From: Gemella haemolysans
GTDB lineage: Bacteria > Bacillota > Bacilli > Staphylococcales > Gemellaceae
Direction of reading: 5' to 3'
NCBI RefSeq assembly: GCF_901873445.1
Contig: NZ_CABFLN010000016.1
Location: 62,001-126,000, forward strand
Length of the DNA stretch: 64,000 nt
Shown: piece by piece, positions 1 to 8,968 of the stretch
How the letters are laid out: each line of letters opens with the position of its first letter
Numbering within the stretch: position 1 is the stretch's first letter
The notes under the pieces: model-generated
The model's database searches: none
What the model was told of the DNA's origin: nothing
Seen by the model: the letters and a program-made list of their open reading frames with translations, nothing else
Position numbers and translations under genes: made by a program

Positions 1-139
1 ATCCTAATACTAGAAGCGTTTCTTCTTTTGTCATATCATAGCCTTGCTTTTTCGCACTATGAATAAATGCTTGAGTTGCTAGACTTTCTGTATCAACCAT
101 TAGTCCATCCATATCAAATAACACAGCTTTTATATCCAT
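1..139 (-). CDS. HAD-family hydrolase, beta-phosphoglucomutase-like (N-terminal part only)
   Basis: The minus strand reads MDIKAVLFDMDGLMVDTES from an ATG at 139; the gene runs off the left edge of the window. DMDG is HAD motif I, with the first Asp as nucleophile, and the LMVDTES stretch is typical of the beta-phosphoglucomutase/phosphatase branch. A GAGG ribosome site lies just upstream. Only about 46 residues are visible, so the substrate (sugar phosphate or other) cannot be told. Confidence 0.85.
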   Translation of the reverse strand, partial: MDIKAVLFDMDGLMVDTESLATQAFIHSAKKQGYDMTKEETLLVLG

Positions 140-171
140 TTAACCAACCTCACTTTTTGTTCTTTACAATC

Positions 172-200
172 ATTATAATAGAAATAATAAAAAATCACAA
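172..200 (-). promoter_or_regulatory. Promoter for the HAD gene
   Basis: On the minus strand TTGTGA (195-200) and TATAAT (172-177) are separated by 17 bp, a good sigma-A match. It lies just past the terminator of the sorbitol operon, so the HAD gene looks like a separate transcription unit. Confidence 0.6.
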
Positions 201-203
201 ACT

Positions 204-231
204 ACAAAAAATAGGGAAATCTCCCCTATTT
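204..231 (-). terminator. Rho-independent terminator of the sorbitol operon
   Basis: AAATAGGG and CCCTATTT form an 8-bp stem (209-216 with 224-231) followed on the minus strand by a run of six T. It begins 7 bases after the srlD stop. Confidence 0.8.
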
Positions 232-237
232 CATCTA

Positions 238-1035
238 TTATCCTCTTGTTTTTCCACCTGCTACATTATACGTAACACCATGAACATAACTTGCTCTATC
301 ACTTGCTACATATGCAACTAAATCTGCAACTTCTGATAACTTCCCATCTCTTCCTAGAGGCGTAGTTTTTGTACTTGTATATCCAGCACGAATTTGTTCT
401 ACTGTTACACCACGAGTGTAAGCTAACGCTTCCTCATAAGCTAATGTTCTAAGTCCTGTTGCTTCTAATATACCAGGGGCTACCCCTACTACTCTAACAC
501 CTAATTTACCAAGTTCTTTTGCCCAAGAACGCGTTAATGAGTTTACAGCATTTTTACTTGCCGCATAAATACTTTGTCCTTCTGATCCTTCTAATCCAGA
601 TTCTGAAGACATGTTTACTATTACACCACTTCCTTTTTCAACAAGTACACGTCCAACTTCTTGAGAGAAGATAAATAAACCTTTAACGTTTATATCCATA
701 ATTTTGTCATATACTTCATCACTAAATTCATATTTACCTTCAGGGGCATTTTTATCAACTAATAAACGAGGAATATTAATTCCTGCATTATTTACAAGAA
801 TATCAATTGTTCCAAATTTTTCTACAGTTTTAGCCACAACTTCTTTAACATCACTTCTCTTAGTAACATCACATTTTACATATAATAATCTATCATTATC
901 AGATTCTTTTTCTGTAAGATCACTTACTACAACATTGCATCCTTGATTTAAGAATTCATCAACTACCGCTGCACCGATTCCTGATGCTCCACCTGTTACT
1001 ACTACTGTTTTTCCTTCTAAATTTAACCAACTCAT
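238..1035 (-). CDS. srlD: Sorbitol-6-phosphate 2-dehydrogenase (SDR family)
   Basis: Oxidises sorbitol 6-phosphate to fructose 6-phosphate with NAD, the first cytosolic step after PTS uptake. It is a short-chain dehydrogenase of 265 residues, usual for SrlD. Visible: the nucleotide-binding TGGASGIG near residues 14-21, the NNAG motif, a catalytic Ser in VNMSS and the YAASK active-site motif. AAGGAG precedes the ATG. It is the last gene of the sorbitol operon, 19 bp after srlB. The substrate assignment rests mainly on operon context, because SDR sequence alone is not specific. Confidence 0.9.
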   Translation of the reverse strand: MSWLNLEGKTVVVTGGASGIGAAVVDEFLNQGCNVVVSDLTEKESDNDRLLYVKCDVTKRSDVKEVVAKTVEKFGTIDILVNNAGINIPRLLVDKNAPEGKYEFSDEVYDKIMDINVKGLFIFSQEVGRVLVEKGSGVIVNMSSESGLEGSEGQSIYAASKNAVNSLTRSWAKELGKLGVRVVGVAPGILEATGLRTLAYEEALAYTRGVTVEQIRAGYTSTKTTPLGRDGKLSEVADLVAYVASDRASYVHGVTYNVAGGKTRG

Positions 1036-1054
1036 AATTATTTCTCCTTTATTT

Positions 1055-1417
1055 TTATTTTTCTATAGTAATTTTTGTATTTATATCAATCTTAGGACAA
1101 CTTTTATTCTCTACCACAATTGCACCAGGTAATAAACTATCTAAATCTCCTGAAAAATGAACTGTTAAGTGACCTAAATCTACTAAGTTCTTCTCAGCTA
1201 CATTACCTACTCCAAGAATTTCAAACTCTTCTCCATCTACTTTTAATATATGTCCAACCTCAATAGTTGCATTAGTAGGCACTACATCAATTCCATAACA
1301 ATAATCTTTTAACACATCTGGTGCATTATCTCCAAAAAGGATAAACATCCCATCACCAAATTCACCTACAAGACTTCCTTTACTTTTTATTGTATTTTCA
1401 TAAATTATCATACTCAT
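1055..1417 (-). CDS. srlB: PTS glucitol/sorbitol-specific EIIA component
   Basis: Cytoplasmic phosphocarrier of about 120 residues that passes phosphate from HPr to the EIIB domain. The length and the LGHLTVHF segment agree with the GutA/SrlB family. The AAGG ribosome site suits either the ATG at 1417 or the one two codons in (1411). It is separated from srlE by 86 bp holding a strong hairpin, while other gaps in the operon are under 20 bp, so its dosage may be set separately from the membrane subunits (inference). Confidence 0.9.
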   Translation of the reverse strand: MSMIIYENTIKSKGSLVGEFGDGMFILFGDNAPDVLKDYCYGIDVVPTNATIEVGHILKVDGEEFEILGVGNVAEKNLVDLGHLTVHFSGDLDSLLPGAIVVENKSCPKIDINTKITIEK

Positions 1418-1473
1418 TCTTCCTTTGCTTATTTTTGTATTTCCTTCATTTACGGTCGACTATGTCGTTAATG

Positions 1474-1496
1474 TAGGAAGCGAAGACCGCTTCCTA
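1474..1496 (-). promoter_or_regulatory. Intra-operon hairpin between srlE and srlB
   Basis: TAGGAAGCG and CGCTTCCTA form a perfect 9-bp stem with a 5-base loop, just after the srlE stop. No T-run follows on the minus strand, so it is better read as an mRNA processing or stabilising hairpin than a terminator. A small second hairpin (CGAC/GTCG) lies at 1458-1468. Confidence 0.6.
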
Positions 1497-1503
1497 TAAA
1501 ATT

Positions 1504-2511
1504 TTAAGAGTACATTCCAAAGCTTGCTAACCAAGCTACAATAACCCTTGGTACCCCAATAATAAATCTTGAGTAAAGTACTGATACTACCCCTACTTCT
1601 ACTGTTTCTGGTTCTGCTTCTGCAAGACCTAAACCAACTGGGATAAAGTCACAAGCACATTGTGTATTGATTGCGAATAATGCAGGTAATGCTAATTGTG
1701 GAGGAATAGTTCCTTTTCCGATTTCAACCCCAATTAATGTACCGATAATTTGTGCAATTACTGCACCAGGTCCAAGTAACGCTGATAATAATGGAATAGA
1801 ACATACAAATCCTAAAGCTACTAATCCAAAGATGTTCCCTGCTAGTGGAGTTAATAATTTAGCAAACCAGTTACCAAATCCTGATCCTTGAATAACCCCT
1901 ATTAACATCGCAACAAATGCCATAAATGGTAAAATTGTTGTAATCATTGATTGAACTGCATCTCTTGCAGCTTGGTATAATGTATGAACTACTTTACCAG
2001 CACCCATACCGATTTTTTGAATAACAGATGATTTAGCATTTTCTGCTAAACTTTGTGAAACTTTTTTATCTGCACTATATTTAAATTCACGTTTTGGTTC
2101 TTCTTGAGTTTTTTCCTCAACTACTACTTCTTCACTACCTTCAGCTAATGAGATTTGGTCTAATCCTACAGCTGAAACATAAATATCTTCTTTAATAAAT
2201 TTAGCAAGTGGTCCACTTGGTCCAACAGGCATAATGTTAACTGTTGGAATTCTTTTTTGTGGATAAATACCACAACGTAATGTTCCACCACAGTCAATAA
2301 TTGCTAAGAAAATTTCTTCGTCTGGTACTGATGTTTTAAATCCATTAACCGCAGTAGCACCTGTTAATTTTACGATTTTTTCTACGATTTCAGGTTCAGC
2401 TCCACCACCTGTGATATATAAAATTTTATCTTTTCCTGGTTTTGGAGTTACTACTAAAGGTCCACCGAAACCACCACTACCTTTTTCTATTTTAATTGTT
2501 CCGTATGTCAT
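1504..2511 (-). CDS. srlE: PTS glucitol/sorbitol-specific EIIB component
   Basis: Phosphorylates sorbitol during transport. The N-terminal part (about residues 1-130) is the cytosolic EIIB domain with the GSGGFGG motif and an [13 protein letters not shown] stretch that carries the phosphorylatable Cys. A charged linker (about 130-165) follows, then a membrane region (about 170-335) with several hydrophobic segments. The 335 residues match the SrlE family. The start has a good AGGAG site. It is 17 bp after srlA, in the same transcription unit. Confidence 0.93.
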   Translation of the reverse strand: MTYGTIKIEKGSGGFGGPLVVTPKPGKDKILYITGGGAEPEIVEKIVKLTGATAVNGFKTSVPDEEIFLAIIDCGGTLRCGIYPQKRIPTVNIMPVGPSGPLAKFIKEDIYVSAVGLDQISLAEGSEEVVVEEKTQEEPKREFKYSADKKVSQSLAENAKSSVIQKIGMGAGKVVHTLYQAARDAVQSMITTILPFMAFVAMLIGVIQGSGFGNWFAKLLTPLAGNIFGLVALGFVCSIPLLSALLGPGAVIAQIIGTLIGVEIGKGTIPPQLALPALFAINTQCACDFIPVGLGLAEAEPETVEVGVVSVLYSRFIIGVPRVIVAWLASFGMYS

Positions 2512-2528
2512 AATTATTTCTCCTAATC

Positions 2529-3074
2529 CTACGCTTTTAATTCATTACTTAATTCAATTTTTTGTTGTTTCATAACTATTTTTGTTGTGAAATCTGTAAC
2601 CCATCCGGCAAAGAAGTTCATTACTAACCCTACAAGAAGGTATCTAATTGCTAATGGTGTAACGTCTAATCCTAATTGAGTAATTCCATTTGCAATACCT
2701 AAGTAGATGAAAATTTCACCAACGTTAATGTGTGGAAATATCCCACTGTTTGTATGACAGTGATATGATGCAGATGCATAATAACTAGGTTTCATACGTT
2801 CTGGTAAAAATTTACCCATTGATAATGCCATAGGGTTTGCTAACATAAATGCAGAAACGAATGGTAAAATTCCGTAAGCTAAAATTACATTTTTAGAACA
2901 CACTTTAGCAAATTTTTCTACTCTGTGTGGTCCAATAAAAGCAACTAATGCATTCATAAATACAAGAAGTAATAATACTTTCGGTACGATTCCTCCAACC
3001 CAACTTACGAATACTTTTGCACCTTCGTCAAATAAACCTGTAAAGCCTGATGCTAATTTAACAATATAATCCAT
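2529..3074 (-). CDS. srlA: PTS glucitol/sorbitol-specific EIIC component
   Basis: Membrane permease subunit of the sorbitol PTS, 181 residues, close to the length usual for SrlA. Several hydrophobic segments are visible, and the central [15 protein letters not shown] stretch is characteristic of the family. AAGGAGG precedes the ATG. It lies 19 bp after the gutM-like gene, and translation is probably coupled with srlE. Confidence 0.93.
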   Translation of the reverse strand: MDYIVKLASGFTGLFDEGAKVFVSWVGGIVPKVLLLLVFMNALVAFIGPHRVEKFAKVCSKNVILAYGILPFVSAFMLANPMALSMGKFLPERMKPSYYASASYHCHTNSGIFPHINVGEIFIYLGIANGITQLGLDVTPLAIRYLLVGLVMNFFAGWVTDFTTKIVMKQQKIELSNELKA

Positions 3075-3093
3075 ATTGTCCTCCTTATAATAT

Positions 3094-3534
3094 TTAATTT
3101 AATTTTAATTTTTTTGCTAATTTCCCAAATGAACTTGGCTCCATTTCAACCTGTCCACCAGCAGAAATTGTTTTATAATTAACAACTCCGTCAAGCACTG
3201 CACTAGTTAAAGATGCTGATAGTTTTATCGCTTTACAATCTTCTCTATTTATAGTCCCTACTTTAAGACCATTGAAATATTCAAATTTTTTAAATCTAGC
3301 AAGTACTGTTACTCCTTGCATAGCTTCTCCAGTGATAACCTTATCATTATCATCTATAGCTAGCATAACAATTGCTCCCGCACGTGCAGCACCTTTTTTT
3401 CTTCCTATTACTACTCTACCTATTCGTCTAAGTTTACTATAGCTTCGTTTGAAACTATTTAACTGAACATAAGTTAGAGCATACTGTAAAATAAACGCTA
3501 AAATAAAGAGTATTCCTAAAACTATTAAATTCAT
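3094..3534 (-). CDS. srlM: Glucitol operon activator-like protein (GutM/SrlM)
   Basis: 146 residues with one N-terminal membrane segment (LIVLGILFILAFILQYALTY), then a basic region containing RIGRVVIGRKKGAARAGAI, typical of GutM. In enteric bacteria GutM is an accessory activator of the glucitol operon; how it works in Gram-positives is unclear. It sits 15 bp after the PRD regulator and 19 bp before srlA, so regulator, GutM and PTS genes form one operon. Confidence 0.85.
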   Translation of the reverse strand: MNLIVLGILFILAFILQYALTYVQLNSFKRSYSKLRRIGRVVIGRKKGAARAGAIVMLAIDDNDKVITGEAMQGVTVLARFKKFEYFNGLKVGTINREDCKAIKLSASLTSAVLDGVVNYKTISAGGQVEMEPSSFGKLAKKLKLN

Positions 3535-3549
3535 ATGTCCTCCTAATTG

Positions 3550-5460
3550 CTATCTGTATAAATTAGTATTTTTTATAAAGTAATTTACTAATAAGTCATA
3601 ATTATCTATTTTAGATATGTCTGTAATTAATTTTTCATCTTTAATAATAGAAATTAATTCATCATAGGTTTTAGCTAAAATCAACCCATTTTTTTCTCCT
3701 TCAGGCACACACGCCATAAATATTAGTTTTAAATCTTCATTATCCTTAAATCCTTTTTCACTTACCCCTAGAGCAATTATTAAATCATCTCCCAGTTTAT
3801 TTATCGTATGTGGAAATGCTACATTTTTCTCAAAAATCATAGACGATTTTTTTTCTCTTTCTCTGATTCTCTTTAAAAACTTATCATCTACTAAATGCTG
3901 TTCTATTAACTCTTCTATCATAAAATCAATATTTTCAGCATATGTTTTTTTGCTATTACATTTGAAAAATGTCTCCTCTCTCATCGAGCTTAGCAATACT
4001 GATTCCATTCCTCGAATACTAGGATTATTCATTTTATTAACATATTGTAGAAAATTAATTTCTTTTTTCAAGTACATCTTATCTAAAATTTCATTTTGAT
4101 AAATAACCGGCGTTTCTGTTTCAAACTTTATATCTTCAGTAGAAATTATAATATTAAATTTACTATAATCAACTTTTTCAAAAGTGGTGTATGCTGATAC
4201 TTGTGAATTTACTATTATACTTTCTATTTCATTTATCATAAGTTTGCTATATGCTGGTCCTGAATTAGTTATCAACAAGATACTTAGATTTTCAGATTGA
4301 ACTTTTATTTTCTTCAATAATGTTTCAAAATATATCGCTAGATAACTAATTTCATCTTCTGAAACTATATAATTATACTTATTGTTAATTACTTTACTGG
4401 CAGTTTTAGCAATTTTATATGATACCGGATATTGTTCTTTAATTTTCTCTTTCATATTGTTGTTATATCTAACACCGTATTTTAATCGTTCCATTAAGAA
4501 GTATATGTGATAGATAAATTCTTCAATTATATCCGAAGTATCAAATTCAAGTCCATACTCGTAAACAACTACTTCTAGAATCTCTTGAACAAAATTCTTA
4601 TATTCTTCAGTATATTTTAGGTTTTCTCTTATTTTATTTATTTTTGTAGGAACTCTCATCGTAGCAAAGCAAATCGCTAAAAATTTTATTTCATCAGAAG
4701 ATAAATTTATCTTATATTTATTCTCTATATAATCACTTATCTCATTAATAAAAGGTTGTGCATAATTATTTAATAATTCTTCATATTGATTTTCTTCAAA
4801 ATTCAAATAAAAACCATTAGCAAATCGATCTAAAGATACAGTTAAGTATCTGAAAAACTCAGTTTTTGCCTGTTTATCTATTTTATACTTTTCAAATGTT
4901 TCATCAAAAAACATATTGTCATCTTTATCAAAAATATCTTCTTTATATATATAATTAAATATATTTTCTAAAATAAAAATTCTAATATCTTTTTCTAGAC
5001 CAACTACTTTAATACCTGTATTAGTTTTTCCTTTTATAACAAGATTATAACTACTTATAATATCGTTTAATTTTTTTATATCGGAATTTAAAGTTGTTCT
5101 ACTAACCATCATTTCAAAAGATAAGTCATCTATAAGGGTACTCTCACCCGAAGAAACTAATGTCTTAAATATATATACTAACCTTACTTTACTAGAATCA
5201 AAATTAACACTAGCTTCGTATATAGATCTTTTTCTCTTTAAATATTCTTCTAACTTTGTAATAAAAAGACTATAGTTTAAATTTTTATTTTCTATATATG
5301 CACAGTCTCCAAATAATTCATTTAAATATTTAATTTCATTGCTAATAGTTTTTGAACTTACCTTTAATACATCTAACAAGTATTGATCCTGGACTAAAAA
5401 GTTAGATTCTAGTATATTTAGTAGCCTCAAACTTCTATTATCATAATTAAAAATCTCCAT
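3550..5460 (-). CDS. BglG/MtlR-type PRD transcription regulator of the sorbitol operon
   Basis: Predicted activator controlled by PTS phosphorylation. Order: N-terminal helix-turn-helix (about 1-90) and a second HTH-like segment with SRTTLNSDIKKL (about 125), two PRD domains (about 190-400), an EIIB-like region (about 405-490), and a C-terminal EIIA domain of the mannitol/fructose type with the NVAFPH phospho-His motif. The ATG at 5460 is preferred over the GTG at 5472, because AGGTGG lies 5 to 10 bases before the ATG and nothing precedes the GTG. In both PRDs the His usual in LAIHF is replaced (LAICF, LAIYF), so PRD control may be altered. Regulating the adjacent sorbitol genes is an inference from context. 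Confidence 0.88.
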   Translation of the reverse strand: MEIFNYDNRSLRLLNILESNFLVQDQYLLDVLKVSSKTISNEIKYLNELFGDCAYIENKNLNYSLFITKLEEYLKRKRSIYEASVNFDSSKVRLVYIFKTLVSSGESTLIDDLSFEMMVSRTTLNSDIKKLNDIISSYNLVIKGKTNTGIKVVGLEKDIRIFILENIFNYIYKEDIFDKDDNMFFDETFEKYKIDKQAKTEFFRYLTVSLDRFANGFYLNFEENQYEELLNNYAQPFINEISDYIENKYKINLSSDEIKFLAICFATMRVPTKINKIRENLKYTEEYKNFVQEILEVVVYEYGLEFDTSDIIEEFIYHIYFLMERLKYGVRYNNNMKEKIKEQYPVSYKIAKTASKVINNKYNYIVSEDEISYLAIYFETLLKKIKVQSENLSILLITNSGPAYSKLMINEIESIIVNSQVSAYTTFEKVDYSKFNIIISTEDIKFETETPVIYQNEILDKMYLKKEINFLQYVNKMNNPSIRGMESVLLSSMREETFFKCNSKKTYAENIDFMIEELIEQHLVDDKFLKRIREREKKSSMIFEKNVAFPHTINKLGDDLIIALGVSEKGFKDNEDLKLIFMACVPEGEKNGLILAKTYDELISIIKDEKLITDISKIDNYDLLVNYFIKNTNLYR

Positions 5461-5481
5461 TTGCTTCACCACCTATATTTA

Positions 5482-5501
5482 TTATAATGTTAGCGTTTCA
5501 A
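5482..5501 (-). promoter_or_regulatory. Operon promoter -10 with overlapping CRE-like site
   Basis: On the minus strand a TATAAT (5482-5487) lies directly after TTGAAACGCTAACA (5488-5501), which matches the CcpA-binding consensus TGWAANCGNTNWCA at 12 of 14 positions. The -35 is weak, as expected for an activator-dependent promoter. The arrangement predicts carbon catabolite repression of the whole sorbitol operon (inference). Confidence 0.6.
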
Positions 5502-5621
5502 AAAATTAATACAGTTATTTTCTTCTAAAAAGAAAAACGCTTTAATCCGCCAAAAAAAGAATTCCCACTATATTTATTTTAATTATATTACCCTAATTTC
5601 CACACTATCACGTTTGATTAT

Positions 5622-5650
5622 CAAAAAAACATCCCTAAAATCTAGGGATG
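5622..5650 (-). terminator. Terminator of the Dxs-like gene
   Basis: CATCCCTA (5630-5637) pairs with TAGGGATG (5643-5650), followed on the minus strand by seven T. It stands 10 bases after the stop codon. Confidence 0.85.
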
Positions 5651-5659
5651 CTCCTTTAA

Positions 5660-7417
5660 TTACAAATTCTCTATAATATTTTTAACTATATTTTCTACAG
5701 TTAAGCCATTTTCTTTCATTAATTCTTCTACATTATATCTATCATAGAATTTTTTACTTATTCCGTAGTTTTGAACTTTCAATTCCGTATTTCCTAAATA
5801 ACTCGCTACAGTTTGACCGTATCCGCCTTCTACTATACCATCTTCAACCGTTACAACCAATTTATGATTTTCTTTTAAAGAGTTTAGTAATTCTTTATCC
5901 AAACCAGTTAAAAATCTTGGATTTATTAATGTTGCATCTATATTATGTTCTGATTTCAATTGTTCAGAAACTTCCTCTGCTAGGTTATAAAAATTACCTA
6001 CTCCAAATATTGCAACCTGTTCTCCAAATTTTTCTACTTTATTTTTATTTAAAATAGAATAATCTGTTTTATCTTCTTTCCCAGTTTCTACAACACTCCC
6101 CACAGGAACACGTATAGCAACTGGATGCTCATTTTGGTTAATTGCCCATTCTAACATCGCCAAGTGCTCTTCTTTATTAGTAGGAGCTAAGTATACGAAG
6201 TTTGGTATGTGCGATATAAATGGAATATCAAAAAATCCTAAGTGACTTTCATCATTCATTGAATTTATAGAAGCGCTATATACTAATACTACCCCTGCTT
6301 GATTGTTTAATGCCATATCATGAGAAAGTTGGTCATATGTTCTCTGTAAAAATGTTGATAATACAGCCCACACTGGTTTTGCTCCATTTTTAGCTAGTCC
6401 CGTTGTCATCGTTACAGCTTGTTCTTCCGCAATACCAACATCGACAAATTGACTTCCCAATTGCTCTCTTAGTTTTCTATTAAAAACTATCCCTGGTGTT
6501 CCTGCATTGATAATGACAGCTAGTGGATCTTCTTTTAATTTCTTAGTTAAATATTCAGAGGTGATACCATTATATGTTTGACTCACGGTACCTTTTTTTA
6601 TATACTCCCCTGTTTCTAAACTAAATGGTCCTCCTGCATGGAATTTTTCATGATTTCGTTCTGCAGGTTCAAAACCTTTCCCTTTTTCTGTATAAATATG
6701 TAATACTACTGGATAATCTATATCTTTTACTTCTTTAAACAGTGAAATTAGCTCCTCTAAGTTATTACCATCTTCTAAATAATGATAGTCATATCCTAAT
6801 GCTTTAAAAATATTGTTTGTCGCCTGCCCCTTAGTTTCACGTAAACTTTCTAATGCAGTATATATACCACCTTTAGGATTTTTAGCAATCGACTGATTAT
6901 TATCATTTATAATAATTATTGCATTAGTTCCAAGTGTAGCTATTGTATTTAATCCTTCATAAGCCATTCCACCAGATAGCGCACCATCTCCAATAATCGC
7001 TACAACATTACCTTTTTCATTCTTTAAATCTCTAGCATGTAAAATCCCACTTGCTAACGATAATGAGGTTGAGGTATGTCCAATAGTAAAAACATCATGC
7101 TCACTTTCTTTTGGATTTGTATATCCAGAAACATCATCATAATGTTTAGGATCTATAAATGCCTTTTGGCGTCCTGTTAGCATTTTATGAATATATGTTT
7201 GATGCGATACATCAAAAATTATCTTATCTACTGGTGAATCGAATACATGATGTAAGGCAACTGTCATCTCTACCATTCCTAAATTTGGTCCACTATGGCC
7301 TCCGTGAGAACTAATTTTTTCTAATAATACCGTTCTTGTTTCATCGGCCAGAGTATGTAATTCTTCTATTGTTAATTTTTTAAGATCCTGGGGTCCTGAA
7401 ATATTTTCTAAAATCAT
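5660..7417 (-). CDS. dxs: 1-deoxy-D-xylulose-5-phosphate synthase-like thiamine diphosphate enzyme (short form)
   Basis: Would condense pyruvate and glyceraldehyde 3-phosphate to 1-deoxyxylulose 5-phosphate, a precursor for isoprenoids, thiamine and pyridoxal. Visible: GGHSGPNLG near residue 40, a SHQTYIHKMLTGR segment, the thiamine-diphosphate motif GDGALSGG...NDN (about 140-170) and the transketolase pyrimidine domain with VGIAEEQAV (about 325). At 585 residues it is shorter than standard Dxs (about 620-640), and it carries SHGGHSGPN where standard Dxs has GGHLSSN-like sequence. This resembles the Dxs-like branch of lactic acid bacteria and streptococci, which make isoprenoids through mevalonate, so a role in cofactor synthesis is possible. 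No other MEP-pathway gene lies nearby. AGGAGG precedes the ATG. Confidence 0.8.
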   Translation of the reverse strand: MILENISGPQDLKKLTIEELHTLADETRTVLLEKISSHGGHSGPNLGMVEMTVALHHVFDSPVDKIIFDVSHQTYIHKMLTGRQKAFIDPKHYDDVSGYTNPKESEHDVFTIGHTSTSLSLASGILHARDLKNEKGNVVAIIGDGALSGGMAYEGLNTIATLGTNAIIIINDNNQSIAKNPKGGIYTALESLRETKGQATNNIFKALGYDYHYLEDGNNLEELISLFKEVKDIDYPVVLHIYTEKGKGFEPAERNHEKFHAGGPFSLETGEYIKKGTVSQTYNGITSEYLTKKLKEDPLAVIINAGTPGIVFNRKLREQLGSQFVDVGIAEEQAVTMTTGLAKNGAKPVWAVLSTFLQRTYDQLSHDMALNNQAGVVLVYSASINSMNDESHLGFFDIPFISHIPNFVYLAPTNKEEHLAMLEWAINQNEHPVAIRVPVGSVVETGKEDKTDYSILNKNKVEKFGEQVAIFGVGNFYNLAEEVSEQLKSEHNIDATLINPRFLTGLDKELLNSLKENHKLVVTVEDGIVEGGYGQTVASYLGNTELKVQNYGISKKFYDRYNVEELMKENGLTVENIVKNIIENL

Positions 7418-7783
7418 ATTTATCCCTCCTATTTCTATCTATTTGTATTAATATCATTATAACATAAATTAATCTAGCTTAAGTATTCATTTTTGTTATA
7501 GGTTTAGTAGTACTTTTTATCATTCTTTAGATAGCTATTAAATATCTCCATCAACAAATATAAATATAATTAGAGATAAAACATGTAACTTTCTAAATTA
7601 ATTTTAACGCTATTAAAACCTTAACATGTTAGTTTATTCAACTTTTAATACTTCATCTATATATAAAGGTGAATTTTTTATTTCACTTTTTATTTGAAAA
7701 AATTTTATTTTTAGTGTATTATATAAAAACGTAGTAAAGCTACAATAATTTTGAATACAAAATAAAACATGAGGTTAAAATTT
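7418..7783. promoter_or_regulatory. Divergent intergenic region between dxs-like and degV
   Basis: No gene is visible in this 366-bp AT-rich stretch. Toward dxs there is an extended -10 (TGTTATAAT, TATAAT at 7456-7461 on the minus strand) with a weak -35. Toward degV, TTGAAA (7694-7699) and TATTAT (7717-7722) are spaced by 17 bp, a convincing sigma-A promoter. Confidence 0.6.
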
Positions 7784-8620
7784 ATGAAAACAGCTTTTGT
7801 GTGCGATTCAGCATTACAAATTAATAAAAATTTTGCGAATAACAATCCAATTACAGTTATCCCAGTAGAGGTTCGTCTTGACGATGAAATTTTTGAGGAT
7901 AACGTAACTATTACTCCTGACGAATTCTACGAGAGGATACATAACGGACAAATGCCTAGCACAAGCCAACCTGCTGTAGGTAAAATACTAAATGTCTATG
8001 AAGAATTAAAGCAACAAGGTGTTGAGCGTATCGTTGCTTTCAGCGTTTCTTCTAAATTGTCAGGAACATACTCTTCTTTTGTACAAGCTAAAGACCTTAT
8101 TGATGGAATTGAAATTAAAATAATAGATACTCTTCAAATAGCAAGAATGGTAGGAATAGCAATCGAAAAAATTATTAAAGAATTCGAAGAAGGAAGTTTA
8201 ACATTTGAAAATATAGAAAAAAGATACACAGAACTTTCACAACAACACAATGTTCTTGTAACAGTAGAAACTATGCAATATTTATATGCAGGAGGTAGAC
8301 TTACTAAAGCTCAGTTCGTTCTATCAAACTTACTAAATATTCTTCCTATTATCACTATTAAAGACGGTCTCCTTGCAGTAAGTGGTAAACATAGAGGAAT
8401 GAATAAAGTTCTTTCAAAAATGTGTGAAGAAATAAAAGAAAGAAATCCAAAGAGTTTATTTGTTCTTTATACAAATGATGAGTTATTAGAAAAAGCATTA
8501 TCTTCGATTAAAAAAACTTTCGGAGAAATCGAAGTAGAAACAGAAATCGTATCACCTGTAATTGGATCTCACGCAGGACCTAAAGCTATAGCAATAGGAT
8601 ATTTAGGTTACGACAAATAA
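7784..8620 (+). CDS. DegV family fatty-acid-binding protein
   Basis: 278 residues from the ATG at 7784, chosen because GAGG (7771-7774) lies 9 bases ahead of it; an earlier in-frame ATG at 7769 overlaps that site. Visible DegV features: the CDSA segment at the N-terminus, MPSTSQPAVG (ligand-pocket Thr/Ser), SSKLSGTYSS, and a C-terminal GSHAGPKAIAIGY glycine motif. Family members bind a fatty acid and, as FakB subunits, can present it to a fatty-acid kinase; no fakA gene lies in the window. It is a single-gene unit with its own promoter and terminator. Confidence 0.9.
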   Translation: MKTAFVCDSALQINKNFANNNPITVIPVEVRLDDEIFEDNVTITPDEFYERIHNGQMPSTSQPAVGKILNVYEELKQQGVERIVAFSVSSKLSGTYSSFVQAKDLIDGIEIKIIDTLQIARMVGIAIEKIIKEFEEGSLTFENIEKRYTELSQQHNVLVTVETMQYLYAGGRLTKAQFVLSNLLNILPIITIKDGLLAVSGKHRGMNKVLSKMCEEIKERNPKSLFVLYTNDELLEKALSSIKKTFGEIEVETEIVSPVIGSHAGPKAIAIGYLGYDK

Positions 8621-8637
8621 TAAACACTTCTTTACAT

Positions 8638-8683
8638 AAAAAAGCACCTTAGAATTAGATTAAAACTAATCCTAAGGTGTTTC
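8638..8683. terminator. Bidirectional terminator between degV and copZ
   Basis: CACCTTAG-A-ATTAG (8645-8658) pairs with CTAAT-C-CTAAGGTG (8666-8679). T-rich tracts follow on the plus strand, and A-runs precede it, giving a T-run for minus-strand transcripts. It serves converging degV and copZ. Confidence 0.85.
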
Positions 8684-8690
8684 TTTATTA

Positions 8691-8743
8691 GGAACGATTC
8701 CAAATCACGATGTCAAAATAATCAAATTTGTCGAATCAATCCC
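8691..8743. repeat. Degenerate copy A of the 55-bp dispersed palindrome
   Basis: The segment aligns over its full length with the copies at 11588, 45337, 49069 and 55350, keeping TTTGTCGA.TCA.TCCC and AATC.CGAT, but with many substitutions, so its stem is poor. It lies between the degV terminator and the end of copZ. Confidence 0.5.
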
Positions 8744-8751
8744 ACTCTTTG

Positions 8752-8946
8752 CTAATCTATTTTATAATTTGTACCTTCTAACGCAGCTTGAAGAGCTTCT
8801 TTTGAAGCATTCCCTTCAACTTCGATAGTTTTTTCTTGAATATTAACTTCTATATTATCAACATTATCTAGTTTCGATAATTTTTCTTTAACTGCTGCGA
8901 CACAACCACCACATTTTACGCCTTCGATATTATACTCATTTTTCAT
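8752..8946 (-). CDS. copZ: Copper chaperone, heavy-metal-associated domain (CopZ-like)
   Basis: A 64-residue single HMA domain. It would carry Cu(I) in the cytosol and hand it to CopA or to a copper-responsive repressor. The metal-binding CGGC motif is at residues 12-15, in the beta1-alpha1 loop. It follows copA by 22 bp, and GAAGGA precedes the ATG, so it belongs to the cop operon. Confidence 0.9.
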   Translation of the reverse strand: MKNEYNIEGVKCGGCVAAVKEKLSKLDNVDNIEVNIQEKTIEVEGNASKEALQAALEGTNYKID

Positions 8947-8968
8947 GATTAATCCTTCTTTCTTTTTA

